Origin: Diphasiastrum complanatum
Lineage: Eukaryota > Streptophyta > Lycopodiopsida > Lycopodiales > Lycopodiaceae
Length of the DNA: 64,000 bases
Assembly: GCA_029204225.1 (NCBI GenBank)
Contig: MU831969.1
Span: forward strand, 1 to 64,000
Direction of reading: 5' to 3'
Shown here: piece by piece, positions 48,664-59,546 of the stretch
Layout: each line of letters opens with the position of its first letter
Numbering within the stretch: position 1 is the first letter of the stretch
Translations under genes and position numbers: made by a program
The notes under the pieces: model-generated
What the model saw: only the letters and a program-made list of their open reading frames with translations
What the model was told of the DNA's origin: nothing
Database searches by the model: none

Positions 48664-49013
48664 TGTTAGAAACGGGGCTATTAGCTCATTAGAGTAACTG
48701 TTAGTACTCTGGATTGAGTTATAATTGTCTAAGACTTGATGGATCAGTTAGAATTAAAGTAGAATCATTGTGCTATTGTACTGTGGGTCCTATCAGTTGA
48801 TAAGGATCAGTTGGCCTCGCCACGAGGCAAGTCGACGGGACACGCGTCCCGCCAATGGCAACCTAAGTCATGCATGGGTTGCCTGAGTGAACAACTATAT
48901 GTACAGTGTAATTTCATTTTGAGAAAGGCAGTTGCTATGTGAGCTTGTTGTAGAGTGTGTTTTCTGTCTATGTTACTGTGTAGCATGATCTGTGTTCCTG
49001 TTCAAAGCAAATT
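48664..49013 (+). repeat. Putative 5' LTR of copia Z
   Basis: Opens TGTTAGAAACGG; the end is uncertain (TTCAAAGCA at 49003-49011, just before a decayed primer site TTTGTATCAGAG at about 49018). It contains two adjacent short hairpins, GCCTCG-CCA-CGAGGC and CGGGAC-ACGC-GTCCCG, at 48812-48850. No second LTR is available to confirm the ends. Confidence 0.4.
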
Positions 49014-49017
49014 CTAA

Positions 49018-50268
49018 GTTTGTATCAGAGATTTACAGGGAGTGTACACTAAACATCATCGTTGTTGAAGAGAGCTTCTGGAGAATTGTCTTCTGAGAGT
49101 TCGGGGTCTACGGCGGGTCGAAGACGGAAGAAGAAACACTGGTGTAGAGATTTTAGCACACAGAACCTTGGTGAGCTTGAGACTGTGTGAGGATTCAGAA
49201 ACAAGAGTTGTCGGCTGAATCAGAACCTCAGCAAACGGAATTTTGAAATTCCAAAGCAGGCTATTGAGTGTTTACAATCAGTGTGCATTCAATCAGACAC
49301 CGTTTGACAAAAAGATTAAAGCACCAGAGTTCAAGCAGTAGGGCGACCTCATAGCAAGAGGATAGGCCTGTCAGAACACTGTGAATAGGAAGCAAAGAAT
49401 AGATTTTTGTGAAAAACCCTGGTTTGGGGTTTGGGAGCACAAAATCAGAGATTTCTCTCCATTTTGAACCGTTTTGAAAGCTGTGAGAATCCAGAGGAGG
49501 GCGTCCTAATCAGTTCCATTAGATCTGAAGTGGTCGTGGATAGCCACGCTTCATTCGTGGAGCCATAAGCATTCTTTGAGGGCAGCCATAGCTAGAAAAC
49601 ATTGGAAGAGAAGGAGAAGGAAAGAGCGGACAGGTCGCGCGCGAGGAACCACGAGGAGCATCTAGCTTTTGTAAGTGTCCAGCGGCTTCAAGAGTGTAGT
49701 TCAACGTGCAATGCAACGAAGTCCACAAGATTAATCTTCACAACGATCGACGGACAGGATTGCATCTGGACCACATGATTGAAACCTATCGTTGGATTTA
49801 AGTGAAGTGGGCCCGAAGGGCAGAGAAGTGCAAGGGGCACTTCATTTTCTTTAAAAATCTTCATACTGAAATTGGAGTTGGATCCCTTCACAAGTGAAGT
49901 GTGAAGTTTCTTCAAGGTGAAGAAACAGTTCAAAAATAAGAAAAATCCCTATTTTAGGGTCCATTGTCCGTTTTGACCCAAACGAAAGGCTACAACCTCC
50001 AAATGAAGGGCACCCGGACTGTACCTGCAGTACGGTACATCAAAACAGAGTAATTTCAGTAGAGAAAGTGTTTGGAGCGTGCCAAAAATTTCACCATTCC
50101 ATTGGGCACGTAGTTGGGAGTTGACGATCGAGTGCATTTCGGAAGGCGACGCCGATTTGGCTTTCAAATAGGTAGAAAAGCGGCGAGTGGCCTGGTAAGG
50201 GAAAAAGTGCAAGTCATTATTTTCAACTTCTGACATCACAGTTGGCCTCGGCATACTGTTTTTAGCCT
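49018..50268 (+). other. Untranslated leader of copia Z
   Basis: About 1.25 kb before gag without coding motif. Pieces (TTGTCGGCTGAAT, GTAGGGCGACCTCA) recur in the leader at 54690-55040, so both belong to related copia elements. Confidence 0.5.
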
Positions 50269-51297
50269 ATGGTAGAAGTTTCAAGTAGTTTTGCGATGAC
50301 AAACATGGGAGAGTCCATTTTGAGTGAAAGTAACAAATTGGACGGGATTTCCAACTATGCAGTATGGAAATTCAAAATGAAAAACATACTCAGTGGAGAA
50401 AGACGTGGGGAAGTTGTCACAGGTGATGAGAGAAGGCTGCCAAATGAAACGGATATCAAGGTGTTCAAACAAAAGGTGAGAAAAGCTTTGACCTTCATTA
50501 ACTTGTCAGTGAAGGATCACATCATCACCCACAAGGCATGGGATGTGCTAAAGGAGCAGTTCGAGACATCAAATCCGTCTAGAATCATGTTTCTGAAATC
50601 AAAGCTGAATAGTGCCCGAATGGAACAAGGAGAGCACATTCAGATGTACATGACCAGAATCAAGACTATGAGAGATGAATTGCAATCTATTGGTGAGTGC
50701 ATACGTGATGTGGAACTGGTGCACAATGCATTGTGCGGCATTGCAGAACCCTATCAGATGTTTGTGAGTGGAATAGCATCAAGAGAAAGATTGCCAACCT
50801 TTGACGAACTCATAGGAATCTTGATGTAGGAAGAGCAATGGCGAGAAATGGTGAAAGCGAGACGTCAAAATACTAACGATCAGGCACTTGCGACATGCCA
50901 AAAACAAGGCAAGGGCAAGGGCAAGAAGAAGTCTAAACAACAATTTGCTAAGATTCAAGAGGATGAGGGATCTTCCAGTAAGACCAAGAAGAAAGACAAG
51001 TGCTTCCATTGTGATAAAAAGGGTCATTGGAAGAGTGAATGTCGTAAATTCCTGGCAGAACAAGACAAGGGGAAACCAAAGCAAGCAGGTAACCATGTCG
51101 ATGAGGGTGAGATTGAAGACTTTAGCATCTTCATATCTGCATTGTCATCTAATCAAGATGATCAAGCATGGTATATTGACTCGGGAGCCACAAGACACAT
51201 GACAAGTAACAAGAATTGGTTCAGTAGCTTGAAAGTGTTGGATAATGGGACGTCCATTTCACAAGCAATGGTGATGTGTGCAAGATCAAGGGGATAG
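50269..51297 (+). pseudogene. Copia Z gag and protease
   Basis: Gag: KLDGISNYAVWKFKMKNILS (signature 'LxGxNYxxWxxxMxxxL'), MFLKSKLNSARMEQGEHIQM, LPTFDELIGILM then TAG. The next frame continues EEQWREMVKARRQ, a Lys-rich basic stretch and the knuckle CFHCDKKGHWKSEC. The protease site WYIDSGATRHMTSNKNWF is intact (DSG). Frame is lost near 51250. Confidence 0.9.
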
Positions 51298-52660
51298 GCA
51301 TCGTTTCAATCCAACTACCTAATGGCAAAAATAGGATGATCAAGGAGGTACTTTACGTACCAGGTTTGAAGAAAAATCTACTTTCTGTTGGAGTCATTAC
51401 TGATCAAAAGTTGAAAGTAGAATTTGCCCATTATTGTTGCTTTGTGAACGATGTGAACCAAAAGTTCAAAGTTATTGCGGATGGAGTAAGGCAGCTCAAT
51501 ACAAAATTGTACAAGTTGAATGCTACAATCAAGGGGCAACATGGACTTCTATCATCCATTCCATCGCAAACTGAGTTGTGGCATAAGAGGCTTGGTCACT
51601 TGAACTTGGGAAGCCTCAGTTTGATGAGGAAATTGGAGATGGTAACAGGATTGCCTACTATAGAAGACCACTTGAAATCGATGTGCGAAACATGTGTATA
51701 TGGGAAGCAACATCGAGAGAAGTTCAATAAAGATGGTGTTGCAAGGGCAAAGAACATCCTGAATTTGATCCACACAGATTTATGCGGGCCTATGAGGACC
51801 ATGTTCTTAGGTAAAGCCTTCTATTTCAAACCTTTATTGATGATATGTCATGTAAGACATGGATCTACTTATTGAAGAAGAAATCGGATGCATTTGACAA
51901 TTTCAAGAGCTTCAAAGCATTGGTCAAAAATCAGACAGGTAGGAAGATCAAAGTCCTAAGATCAGATAGTAGAGGTGAGTACAAGTCTAATGACTTCAAT
52001 GATCTTTTTGATCAATGTGGGATTAAAAGCCAATTTATGCAAGCTCATGCTCCTACTCTCAATGGTGTAGCTGAGCGCAAGAGTTGTACGATTGTGGAAA
52101 GTGCCAGATCTATGCTAGCTGAGATGAAACTACCAAAAGATTTTTGGTCAGAAGCATGCAGTACGGCAGTCTATCTTCAAAATAGAAGTCCTACCATTGC
52201 CATACCAAAGATAACACCTGAGGAAGCATTCATGAAGAAGAAGCCAAAGGTGAACCACTTATGAATCTTAGGATATAAGGCCTTTGTACACATTCCTAAG
52301 GAAGAGAGACAAAAACTTGATGTGAAAGCTATCAAGTGTATATTCCTAGAATATGATGATCGTGTAAAGGGCTATAGATGTTTTGATTCAATGGAAAACA
52401 AAATCCATGTAAGCCGTGATGTTATCTTTGATGAATCCAAGATGTATGAAGACGAGGATGCTGAGAAGATAGACACATCCAGTGGGAAAGATGGTGTAGT
52501 GAGGATACCTCATGATGATGATCCATTCATTGACCTTCCAAGTGATGAATATGAGGATACATCTCAAGATACTACTACTCAACCTCAAGAGACAGGTTGG
52601 AGAGATAGAGACAAACCTTTTGGTGCAAGAAGGATTGAAGTTGCAGGTGACTAACGCAAG
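51276..52660 (+). pseudogene. Copia Z pre-integrase, integrase and linker
   Basis: KEVLYVPGLKKNLLSVGVIT, LWHKRLGHLNLGSLSLMRKL and CETCVYGKQHREKF form the HHCC finger. LNLIHTDLCGPMRTMFLGKA (first D) precedes a frameshift near 51830. The 51845 frame has WIYLLKKKSDAFDNFKSFKA, VLRSDSRGEYKSNDF (second D) and LNGVAERKSCTIVESARSM (E). A stop at 52262 precedes GYKAFVHIPKEERQKLDVKA and IHVSRDVIFDESK. The linker is strongly acidic. Confidence 0.9.
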
Positions 52661-53137
52661 GAGAAGGATGTACCGTGGGATACAATTTCACCAGGAAGCC
52701 GATCACCTGACAGGAAGCTCCCTAAGTGGTTTGAGAGATTGTTGGAGAGCCGTGACATGGATGACTTTCCAGGATCATTTAGCCAGGGAGAGCTACGAAG
52801 ATCAACAAGAGAGAAAACACAACCTGAAAGGTATGAAGCAAATTATGCTCTCTTATCTAGCATTATTCAAAGCAAAGAATTTTTGACTTATGGTGAAGAG
52901 AAAGATGATGACATTTGGGTCAAGGCCATGGGAGAGGAGATGGAGTCATTTGCTAAGCATAGCACATGGGACTTAGTAGAACCACCAGTTGGCAAGAAAC
53001 CCATTGGTTGCAAATGGGTATACAGGACTAAGTACCATGCAAATGAAAGTATAGCAAAGCACAAGGCAAGATTGGTGATCAAAGGGTATGCACAAAGTAA
53101 AGGCATTGAGTTCTCTCACTTTTTCAAATTTAAATAG
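52661..53137 (+). pseudogene. Copia Z reverse transcriptase, N-terminal part only
   Basis: RRSTREKTQPERYEANYALL (linker end), WVKAMGEEMESFAKHSTWDL, PVGKKPIGCKWVYRTKYHAN and HKARLVIKGYAQSKGIEFSH. The catalytic YVDD half is missing; the copia sequence ends at about 53125. Confidence 0.9.
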
Positions 53138-53604
53138 TTAGAGAGATCGAAATTGGTCAATAGAATTTGAGGCCAAAGCCCTAAAATCCACTGTATATAG
53201 TGGCAGTCTCGAATCATTTGTACATGTTCTCTTCATTTCAATACAAGTAGGTTGGCCTCTTATGGAATGGATATGGAATGTCCTTGCTCTTCATCTTTCC
53301 TCTTCTAGCTCTCATGTTTTCTTTGGATGATGCTTATTGGGATTGAATGTTCTTATGCTTTTTGTGAGAGAGAAAGGGAGAGAGAGAAGAGTAAGTTTCT
53401 ATCGTTGTTGTGGATCTAGTCTTAATGGATGTAGTGTTAATGGATCAAAGTGTTATATATGAGTCATATGCACATGCTGGAATATGAAATATGCTATCGC
53501 TCTCATGGGAACGAATCTCCGCATGACAACTAGTTAATCCTCATCATCTCCTTGATGCTTGTGTACTTGGATCTAGGGTTGAGAGAAGGATAGGAAATTT
53601 CCAC
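53138..53604. other. Unassigned sequence
   Basis: About 470 bp, LTR-like in feel (TGTACATGTTCTCTTCATTTC, GA-rich run at 53364-53395), but no ends or gene can be defined. Confidence 0.3.
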
Positions 53605-54320
53605 TACAATGTTCATCAAAGGCAAGTTCAAGGGAAAAGACAAAAGCAAATGGTCAAAAGGGAGAATCAAGGTGAGCCTTCTACTTTTGTTGGCAAGAAG
53701 AAGGTCAAAGCTAAAATGGTTATATTGTGGAGTCAAAGTGCATTTTGCTAGTGATTTCTTCAAGAAGAAGAGAGATCAAGGTGAGAAGCAAACCAATCTA
53801 ACTCTCGATGAAGATGGTGTCGATGAACAAAATTCAAATGATGCTTTTGTTATGTCATCTTGCTTGTTGGCTAATCATGGAGATATTGACCCTTGGTGGA
53901 TTGCTATTGAAGCTACATCACATATGATATTTCATGAGGAGTGTTACTCATCATTGATGACATTTGAAGGTGACAAGGAGGTGATCTACACGACCAATGA
54001 TGGTGAGTGTGCATCAAAGGGATTGGTACAATTCCTATTTCCCTCTCTAGTAATAAGAATGTGAATTTGAAAGTTATTTTGTTCATTCCATCTATCACTA
54101 AGAACCTTCTTAGTGTGAGTCAAATGCTTGGCAAGAGATTCAAAGTGGAGTTTGATGGTGATGATTGTTTGATCAAGGAGGAGGATGAATTGATTGCAAA
54201 AAAGAAGAGGCAAGGTAAATTGTTCAAATTTTACGCTTGTGTTGTTGCTAACCAAGTTGGATATATGGCAAAGGAGAAATTGTCAATGCAAGAGGTATTG
54301 AAGTTATTCTCAATTACTCA
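53605..54320 (+). pseudogene. Cap-family copia fragment: gag knuckle, protease, pre-integrase
   Basis: Parallel to Cap-1 residues about 200-440: KGKFKGKDKSKWSKGRIKVS, LYCGVKVHFASDFFKKKRDQ (knuckle with first Cys region altered), SNDAFVMSSCLLANHGDIDP, and the protease site as WWIAIEATSHM. The catalytic Asp-Ser-Gly is therefore gone. Then FIPSITKNLLSVSQMLGKRF and MQEVLKLFS, where similarity ends. Dead copy. Confidence 0.85.
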
Positions 54321-54423
54321 GAGACAGCTTAGAGTGCGGGTTTCTATCCGCTATTGTATTGCACTCATTAACATCTGATTTTGTTTTTCTGAATCAATGC
54401 TATTTTTTATTGCATTCAGTATA

Positions 54424-55040
54424 TGTCAGAATGCATGCATCTCTGTAAAGTTAAAATAGCAATGATCAACTTATACAGTGCTTTCTTATTTCGACGGCAC
54501 CACGTATTATCGGGCCGTCTTTCTTTTACAAGCCCTTTGAGTGCTTTTAAGCAACTTTATCTTTGTACTTACTGATTAGTTGAATATACAGTTTGTGGAG
54601 AGCAATTTTGTTGTCTTGTCTTACTGCACTTGACGTTGTGCTAAGGTGATTGATCCGGTCAGGATTTTAAACTGTATTCTTAATTTGGTATTAGAGCCCT
54701 TGGTGGTTACAATCACCGGACAAGAATAGAGAGCTGCGAATTCACGATGGTTTGCTAGCTAGGAAGCAAAAATTGGGTCTGCGGAGGTTCGTGGAATGGC
54801 TCAAAACTGTAAAAAGGATTCAGAGATAGGGAATTGTCGGCTGAATAGGAAGGCAAGCAAAGATTGAAGTTGAAAATTCTTCTGGAGGGGCTTGGCGTTT
54901 GTGATTGGTTTGAATCTAATCGAACACTGTTTGAAGAGCACTTTGGTGTAGAAGATTGTTTGCTGTAGGGCGACCTCAGAGGGGTGGGTAGCTGCTCAAA
55001 GAAATTCTCAAAAAGATCAGATAAAGCCCAATATATCTTC
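54424..55040 (+). repeat. Copia 5' LTR end, primer site and leader (related to Z)
   Basis: TGGTATTAGAGCCCTTGG at 54686-54703 is a one-base-altered copia primer site. The sequence to its left is presumably the LTR (possible start TGTCAGAATGC at 54427; hairpin GACGGC...GCCGTC at about 54496-54521). To the right is a leader sharing TTGTCGGCTGAAT and GTAGGGCGACCTCA with Z. It ends where minus element K begins. Confidence 0.5.
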
Positions 55041-55084
55041 TTCCTTGACAGCTAGGGTTTTAAGTCAGGAAAACACATTTCTCT

Positions 55085-55420
55085 CTCAGTGGAAGATAGA
55101 GCTATCGAAAATTGCTTACGACTGTTCCAGGAAATTGGACCGAAAGGAGATTTACGAGTGTCTACATCTCCTACCCAACTTGCATCTATGTAACCACTGA
55201 GTGAATTGAGTTTGTCGTTGCTGACTGCTCCATAATAAATGCAAAAGTCCATAGTAGCTCGAAGATATCTCATGACTCTGATAAGAGCCTTCCAATGTGT
55301 TACACCAGCGTTAGTCATAAACGGACTGAGAGAGCTGACTACAAAAGCTATGTCTGGCCTGGTACAAATCATTGCGTACATAAGAGATCCTATAATAGAA
55401 TGGTAAGGATACTCACGCAT
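55085..55420 (-). pseudogene. Copia K RT tail and RNase H start
   Basis: REYPYHSIIGSLMYAMICTR, PDIAFVVSSLSPFMTN, HWKALIRVMRYLRATMDFCI, YIDASWVGDVDTRKSPFGPI and KQFSIALSSTE. Truncated at the catalytic TEAEY. Confidence 0.85.
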
Positions 55421-55546
55421 CAGCTACTTCTTGTGAATTGTTTAAGGACATTGGTCCTTTGACAATTTGAGACCTGGTTCCATTGGTGAGAGAGTTAACT
55501 TGCAATTAATCAGATTATATCGGACCAACATGTTGTAGATGTACCT

Positions 55547-56155
55547 CTATTGAGTAATGTAGACCAACTTCTGTTTTTTGTCTCTGTGGATTTGTATACT
55601 AAGGCAGAAATGAGCTTCGCTTAGATCAGTCATGTCGAATTCGGAAGATAACATTGTCTTGGCCTCTTTTATCAAATAAAGTCGAATAGAAGAATTCTTG
55701 ACTACTGGACTAAAAGTCTCAGTGTAATCGACATTGTATAGCTGAGAAAATCCTTTGGCAACAAGTCGGGCTTTTCTTCTATCGATGCTTCCGTCTACTT
55801 TGTACTTGACTTTGAAAATCCATTTGCAATCAATTGTGTTTCTGCTAGCAGGTAATTTGACAATCGTCCATGTCTGGTTCTTGATAAGAGATGAATACTC
55901 TTTATCCATAACTTCTTTCCAAAGGTCTGAATCTGGCTGACTCAGTGCCTCTTCGACAGACGTCGACTCATGAACAGGTAGGCTACAGACTCTCGATATA
56001 CCGGTTAGGTGGTCTGCTTGCTCTTGAAGATCTTCTGGGTAATAGAGAAAATTAATCATTTCCATCATACTGTAGTTGCTGAACTGCAACATCATCATCT
56101 TCTGATTCACCATTGATTTGTTGTTCGTCAAGAGTAGATGAGCTTGGTCCTTCAC
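55547..56155 (-). pseudogene. Copia K reverse transcriptase lacking its catalytic box
   Basis: SLIKNQTWTIVKLPASRNTI, DCKWIFKVKYKVDGSIDRRK, ARLVAKGFSQLYNVDYTETF and SPVVKNSSIRL, then an abrupt jump to SSEFDMTDLSEAHFCLSIQI. The intervening ~100 codons with YVDD are deleted, so the enzyme could not work. Confidence 0.85.
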
Positions 56156-56838
56156 GGGGAATAGTCAAGTGAAGAACGAGAAGGTTCAATATGTAAGGAG
56201 AATCTGACAGGTCAACTGGATGGGCTGTGTCTTTTCCCTTGAGGTCTTGAAACTGATCTTCGATGAAGATGACATCTCGGCTAGTGAATATCTTCGATTT
56301 GATGGGATCGAACAACTAGGCTTGATCTGAAGTAGTGTAGCTAATGAAAATACATCTGATACTCTGGAAGTCAAGAAGCTTCTTGAGATCATGAGAAATC
56401 TGTGCAAAAGTAGTACATCCAAAAACTTGTAAGTTTGATAGAGAAGGTCTGGTACCTGTCCAAACTTCGAATGGTGTTTTGTCTGAGAGACCTTTAGTAG
56501 GACATCTGTCCTGAATATAGGTTGCTGTTGAAACAGCTTCAGCTCAGAAAGACTTCGAAAGTGTCGCATGTGATAACATGCATTTTGCCGATTCAACCAA
56601 GATTCTGTTCTTTCTCTCAGCAAGACCATTTGATTGAGGCGAATAGGAGGTAATGTATTGTTGGTCAATGCCATTGTTAAGGCAATACTCCTTAAATTTG
56701 GTGGAGATGTATTCTCTCCCGTTATCTGACCTTAGTGCTTTGATTCATTTGCCAGTTTGATTCTCAACCCGTGTAGGAGTTGAGAATCTCATATTGATTG
56801 GTCATGTGTTGAGTTGCTCCAGAATCACAATAACATAT
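56052..56838 (-). pseudogene. Copia K protease site and integrase, deleted and frameshifted
   Basis: DSGATQHMTNQYEIL (56795-56838) is followed within 30 bases by VENQTGK and ALRSDNGREYISTKF in shifted frames. The HHCC finger and first integrase Asp are therefore deleted. PQSNGLAERKNRILVESAKC (E), FEVWTGTRPSLSNLQVFGCT and KIFTSRDVIFIEDQFQDLKG follow. Confidence 0.8.
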
Positions 56839-57049
56839 CGCGCAGATTCCAACGTGAGCATCCGACGTATGCTCAAAATTTTCATAATCCGTCGCAATCC
56901 GACACGTCGAAATATGACGTCCCAATAAAAAATCTGAAAATCAGAATCCGACGATCGAAAAATATGGGCGACAACCAATTTTTGAAAGGCACATCGAACT
57001 CCGACATGTCGGATTCCGACATTCCAACGTGGATATGATCTGGCATATT

Positions 57050-57523
57050 TTTTCAAAAAAAAACGTTGTTTTCTTGCATTAAGTTGGATCACATACCACC
57101 ATCTTGGGTCTATTCGATCTGGATGGAACATAATGTGCCAAAGAATTAAAAAAAATTAAGTTAGTCTTATAAGATTGATACACAAATAATTGGATTGTGA
57201 ATATTAATGACATTGGAATTTTAGAGTCTCACTTGTTCGCAATGTCGTGGCAATACTAAAGTGTCATGAGAGTCCATCGATATACATTTTGTTGAGTCGA
57301 TTTGAAAAAAATTTGAGTCATCATTTCTAATCGTGGCATTGCTTCCATGATAGATGACCTTAGACCATTTTATGTAAAAAATAAAGTATTTGTCGTTAGT
57401 CTCGTAACCGACTTCATAAATATGTTGCAATGTGCCGACATAGTCTAGGTCGTCCGAAATGACATTAGGGTCACTCTCACTACAACGACTATGTTGTTGA
57501 AGAGCAAAAAGGTGGGATTGCAA
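57050..57523 (-). pseudogene. CACTA transposase C-terminal region (DUF4216-like)
   Basis: DDLDYVGTLQHIYEVGYETN, KYFIFYIKWSKVIYHGSN and DTLVLPRHCEQV match the DUF4216 pattern '(V)DYYGxLxxIxEl.Y......vLFkCdW.......DPFiLAxQaxQV'. A GTGAGA donor-like site follows CEQ (about 57237). The next open piece (to 57131) reads FHPDRIDPRWWYVIQL, matching the 'xDPxxxxWwvVi' that follows in these transposases. The DDE catalytic part is absent. Confidence 0.65.
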
Positions 57524-57907
57524 GCAAGCATGGTAAGTGAGCCTACACTACTCTTATAGTTTATCTTTGATTTCATATGCTTTTATTTTTTAATATGCAT
57601 TATGACTGCTCCAATGTAGCCCTAAATTAATTTCAACTTAAATTGAATGCATGGATAGTTGGCAGACTATGGACATCTGCTAACTAAGAAGGAGTACGAA
57701 TTTGCCTTCAGGGAATCATACGACACATTAGTTGACAAACTAAAGTGCGAGGGTCATCCCCCAAATGTAAGTACTAGTTTTTGTAATCATACTAATGTGG
57801 GTTGTATTCCGACATCAATTTTATTTAATTTAATACGTTCAAGCATTAAATATTAATGTAGTTTTTTTGCTTGTGTTCATGCAGATTGGATGTTACGACG
57901 ACGACGA
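57470..57907 (+). other. Split plus-strand frame with canonical splice-like sites
   Basis: An open segment ends at CATG|GTAAGT (57532/57533), a second runs 57659-57770 (LADYGHLLTKKEYEFAFRES ... CEGHPPN) and ends at GTAAGT, and a third starts after TTCATGCAG at 57885 and stops after IGCYDDDE. The frames join without shift. No family is recognised. It overlaps the minus-strand transposase by about 50 bp, so only one of the two can be original here. Confidence 0.35.
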
Positions 57908-58270
57908 GTAGATTAGGTTTATAATTTCTAGTTGATGTTAGATCTAGAAAGACTCATGCGACATTAAAGCCCCAATTTTGTAATATTATGAAAATATAAT
58001 TATTGCAAATGATCGTGCTATATTGCCATTGCTTTTATATGTGCAATGTTCTTTTTTCAAAAATTGCAATGTTGAATTTTGAGATGTAATAACCAACTAA
58101 GAATTCAAAACCATGTGCAATGTCAGATTTCAATACAAGAATCAATATCATATATAGAAATCTAAATGAAATTTATGATGTGCATAAAGCAATAACAGAC
58201 GTCAGATTTCGACATGTATTTGGGACGTCGAAATTTGACATTCAAGTAGACGTCGGATGGACGTCAACGT

Positions 58271-58315
58271 CTCTGATACCATGTCGGAAATAGGTAGATA
58301 ATGGAAAGCAGAAAC
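58271..58315 (-). repeat. Primer site and first 34 bp of copia K's 5' LTR
   Basis: CTCTGATACCA (58271-58281) is the reverse complement of the copia primer site. From 58282 (TGTCGGAAATAGG) the LTR of a minus-strand element begins and is interrupted at 58316 by Cap-1. The rest of this LTR should continue to the right of Cap-1, outside the window. Confidence 0.65.
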
Positions 58316-58945
58316 TGTGAAAGATTCAACTAGTTTCATCACATTTTGCAATATTTCCATATTTGGCATATTGAGGCCAAAACTTGTTTTAGACTTAAAG
58401 ATTGACTTTTCAAAGTTCATTAGTCTAAAATTCATTTGAATAGAAACTTTTTGAAAGTGTGGGAAAGATAGAATGCGAGTTTGAGTAGATTCAATTTGAA
58501 TAAGTTGGGTACATTGAATCTAGACCCAAAATTGGTAGGGTTAGCATTTTGGTGGGAAAGCCAATTGGCCAAATAGGGTTTGGACCTGCTATAAAAGTAT
58601 GTAACTCGTGGAGAGAGTCATCTTCTCTCTTCTCTATCTCATTTCATGCTTATACATGGTTCTCTTGGGTTCTACTATCCATTGGTGCACTATCTTGGTG
58701 ATTGCTTGCAATTCTATGTGTAGAATGATCTATATTTGCTATTTTTGGATCCACACGTGTGAAATACAGTAGCTTGCTGGTTTTGTATGGACAGCAACAG
58801 TACATAATCATTTCATTCAAGTTTTGCATCTCAAATTGTGTGTAGATGCTGATTTTTCTACATTGGTGAAATTGGTAGTGTATTTCTCTTTCTAATCAAA
58901 GATCATTCAAGTAGATTGGATCTTAAGGATCTGAAATCTTTCACA
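58316..58945 (+). repeat. 5' LTR of Cap-1 (630 bp)
   Basis: Opens TGTGAAAG and closes CTTTCACA, a perfect 8-bp inverted repeat. The first 321 bp match 63680-64000 with 6 substitutions and no gaps. Confidence 0.95.
58590..58597 (+). promoter_or_regulatory. TATA box of the Cap-1 LTR
   Basis: TATAAAAG about 275 bp into the LTR; the 3' LTR has the same at 63954-63961. A run of TCTTCTCTCTTCTCTATCTC follows 35 bp downstream, fitting a transcription start zone. Confidence 0.6.
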
Positions 58946-58957
58946 TGGTATCAGAGC
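58946..58957 (+). other. Primer binding site of Cap-1 (TGGTATCAGAGC)
   Basis: Exact copia site complementary to the 3' end of initiator tRNA(Met), immediately after the LTR's CA. Confidence 0.95.
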
Positions 58958-59546
58958 TTGTGTTTCAGGTTATGAAGGAGGAAATAAGATCTATCAATGA
59001 TTTGGTGAAGATATCAAGTCTAGAGCATGCTAGAGAGGATTCTACACCAAAATCGGATTTTTTGCTTTTGTAGATTGGATCTTTTGTAGATCAAAACACT
59101 AAATAGGTCAATATACTTGTTCAATTCCGTTTTTTGAATTCACATGCTGGATTTGGCCGATTTTTGGATCATTGGTTCAGCCTAAGTGGTGGCTTATAGA
59201 TTGCATATCAAATTTTCAGCATTTGCATGTAGATTTGGAATAGTCAATTTTTTTGTGATTTTGTCAAAACCCTAATTTTGATTGGATCTCTAGATAGTGA
59301 GGTTGCTGGACTTCATTTGAGTGTGTTTCAATCTCAGGGAGTGGCAAAAGTCATTAGATTGAGGATAGATCATAGGTTGATCAAGATTCCATGATTCTAT
59401 GTAGTGATGTGCTTGGATAAGTGCTAGAAGAGAATTTGTGAGATAGTTTCAAATCTTGGTGATTTCTTTTGAAAGCATTTGTTGTTGTTCAAAGGAGTGC
59501 TTTGTGCATTGAAACAGGTTGAAAGAGAAGATCAGTTCATTGCTAC
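58958..59546 (+). other. Cap-1 untranslated leader
   Basis: About 590 bp between primer site and the gag ATG, without coding motif; site of RNA packaging signals in such elements (inference). Confidence 0.5.

Larger units (their letters stand above)
48664..53137 (+). mobile_element. Ty1/copia retrotransposon 'Z', truncated in RT
   Basis: Plus strand: putative 5' LTR, decayed primer site, ~1.2-kb leader, gag with zinc knuckle, protease, integrase, and the first part of RT. The sequence leaves copia after GIEFSHFF at about 53125. Frame breaks: TAG at 50827, shifts near 51250, 51820 and 52265, stop at 52652. The palm of RT, RNase H, PPT and 3' LTR are absent. Confidence 0.85.
55050..56838 (-). 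mobile_element. Ty1/copia 'K', coding part (PR fragment, INT, RT, RNase H)
   Basis: Minus strand from 56838: protease site (DSGATQHMTNQYEIL), then directly integrase, RT and an RNase H that ends at SSTE near 55085. Internal deletions have removed the protease-to-integrase middle and the YVDD part of RT. K's primer site and LTR start are at 58271-58315, beyond a 1.4-kb foreign segment that stands where gag should be. Confidence 0.85.
56839..58270. mobile_element. CACTA-derived segment with GACGTC-rich ends, in place of K's gag
   Basis: Both ends carry inverted-looking motif sets: left CATCCGACGT, CGTCGAAATATGACGTC; right (reverse complement) CATCCGACGTC, TGTCGAAATCTGACGTC. Inside lie a minus-strand CACTA transposase piece (56990-57523) and a plus-strand split frame (57470-57907). 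The segment directly abuts K's protease on one side and K's primer site on the other. Either a small DNA transposon landed here and gag was lost, or the DNA was captured in place of gag. The TIR reading is an inference. Confidence 0.5.
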
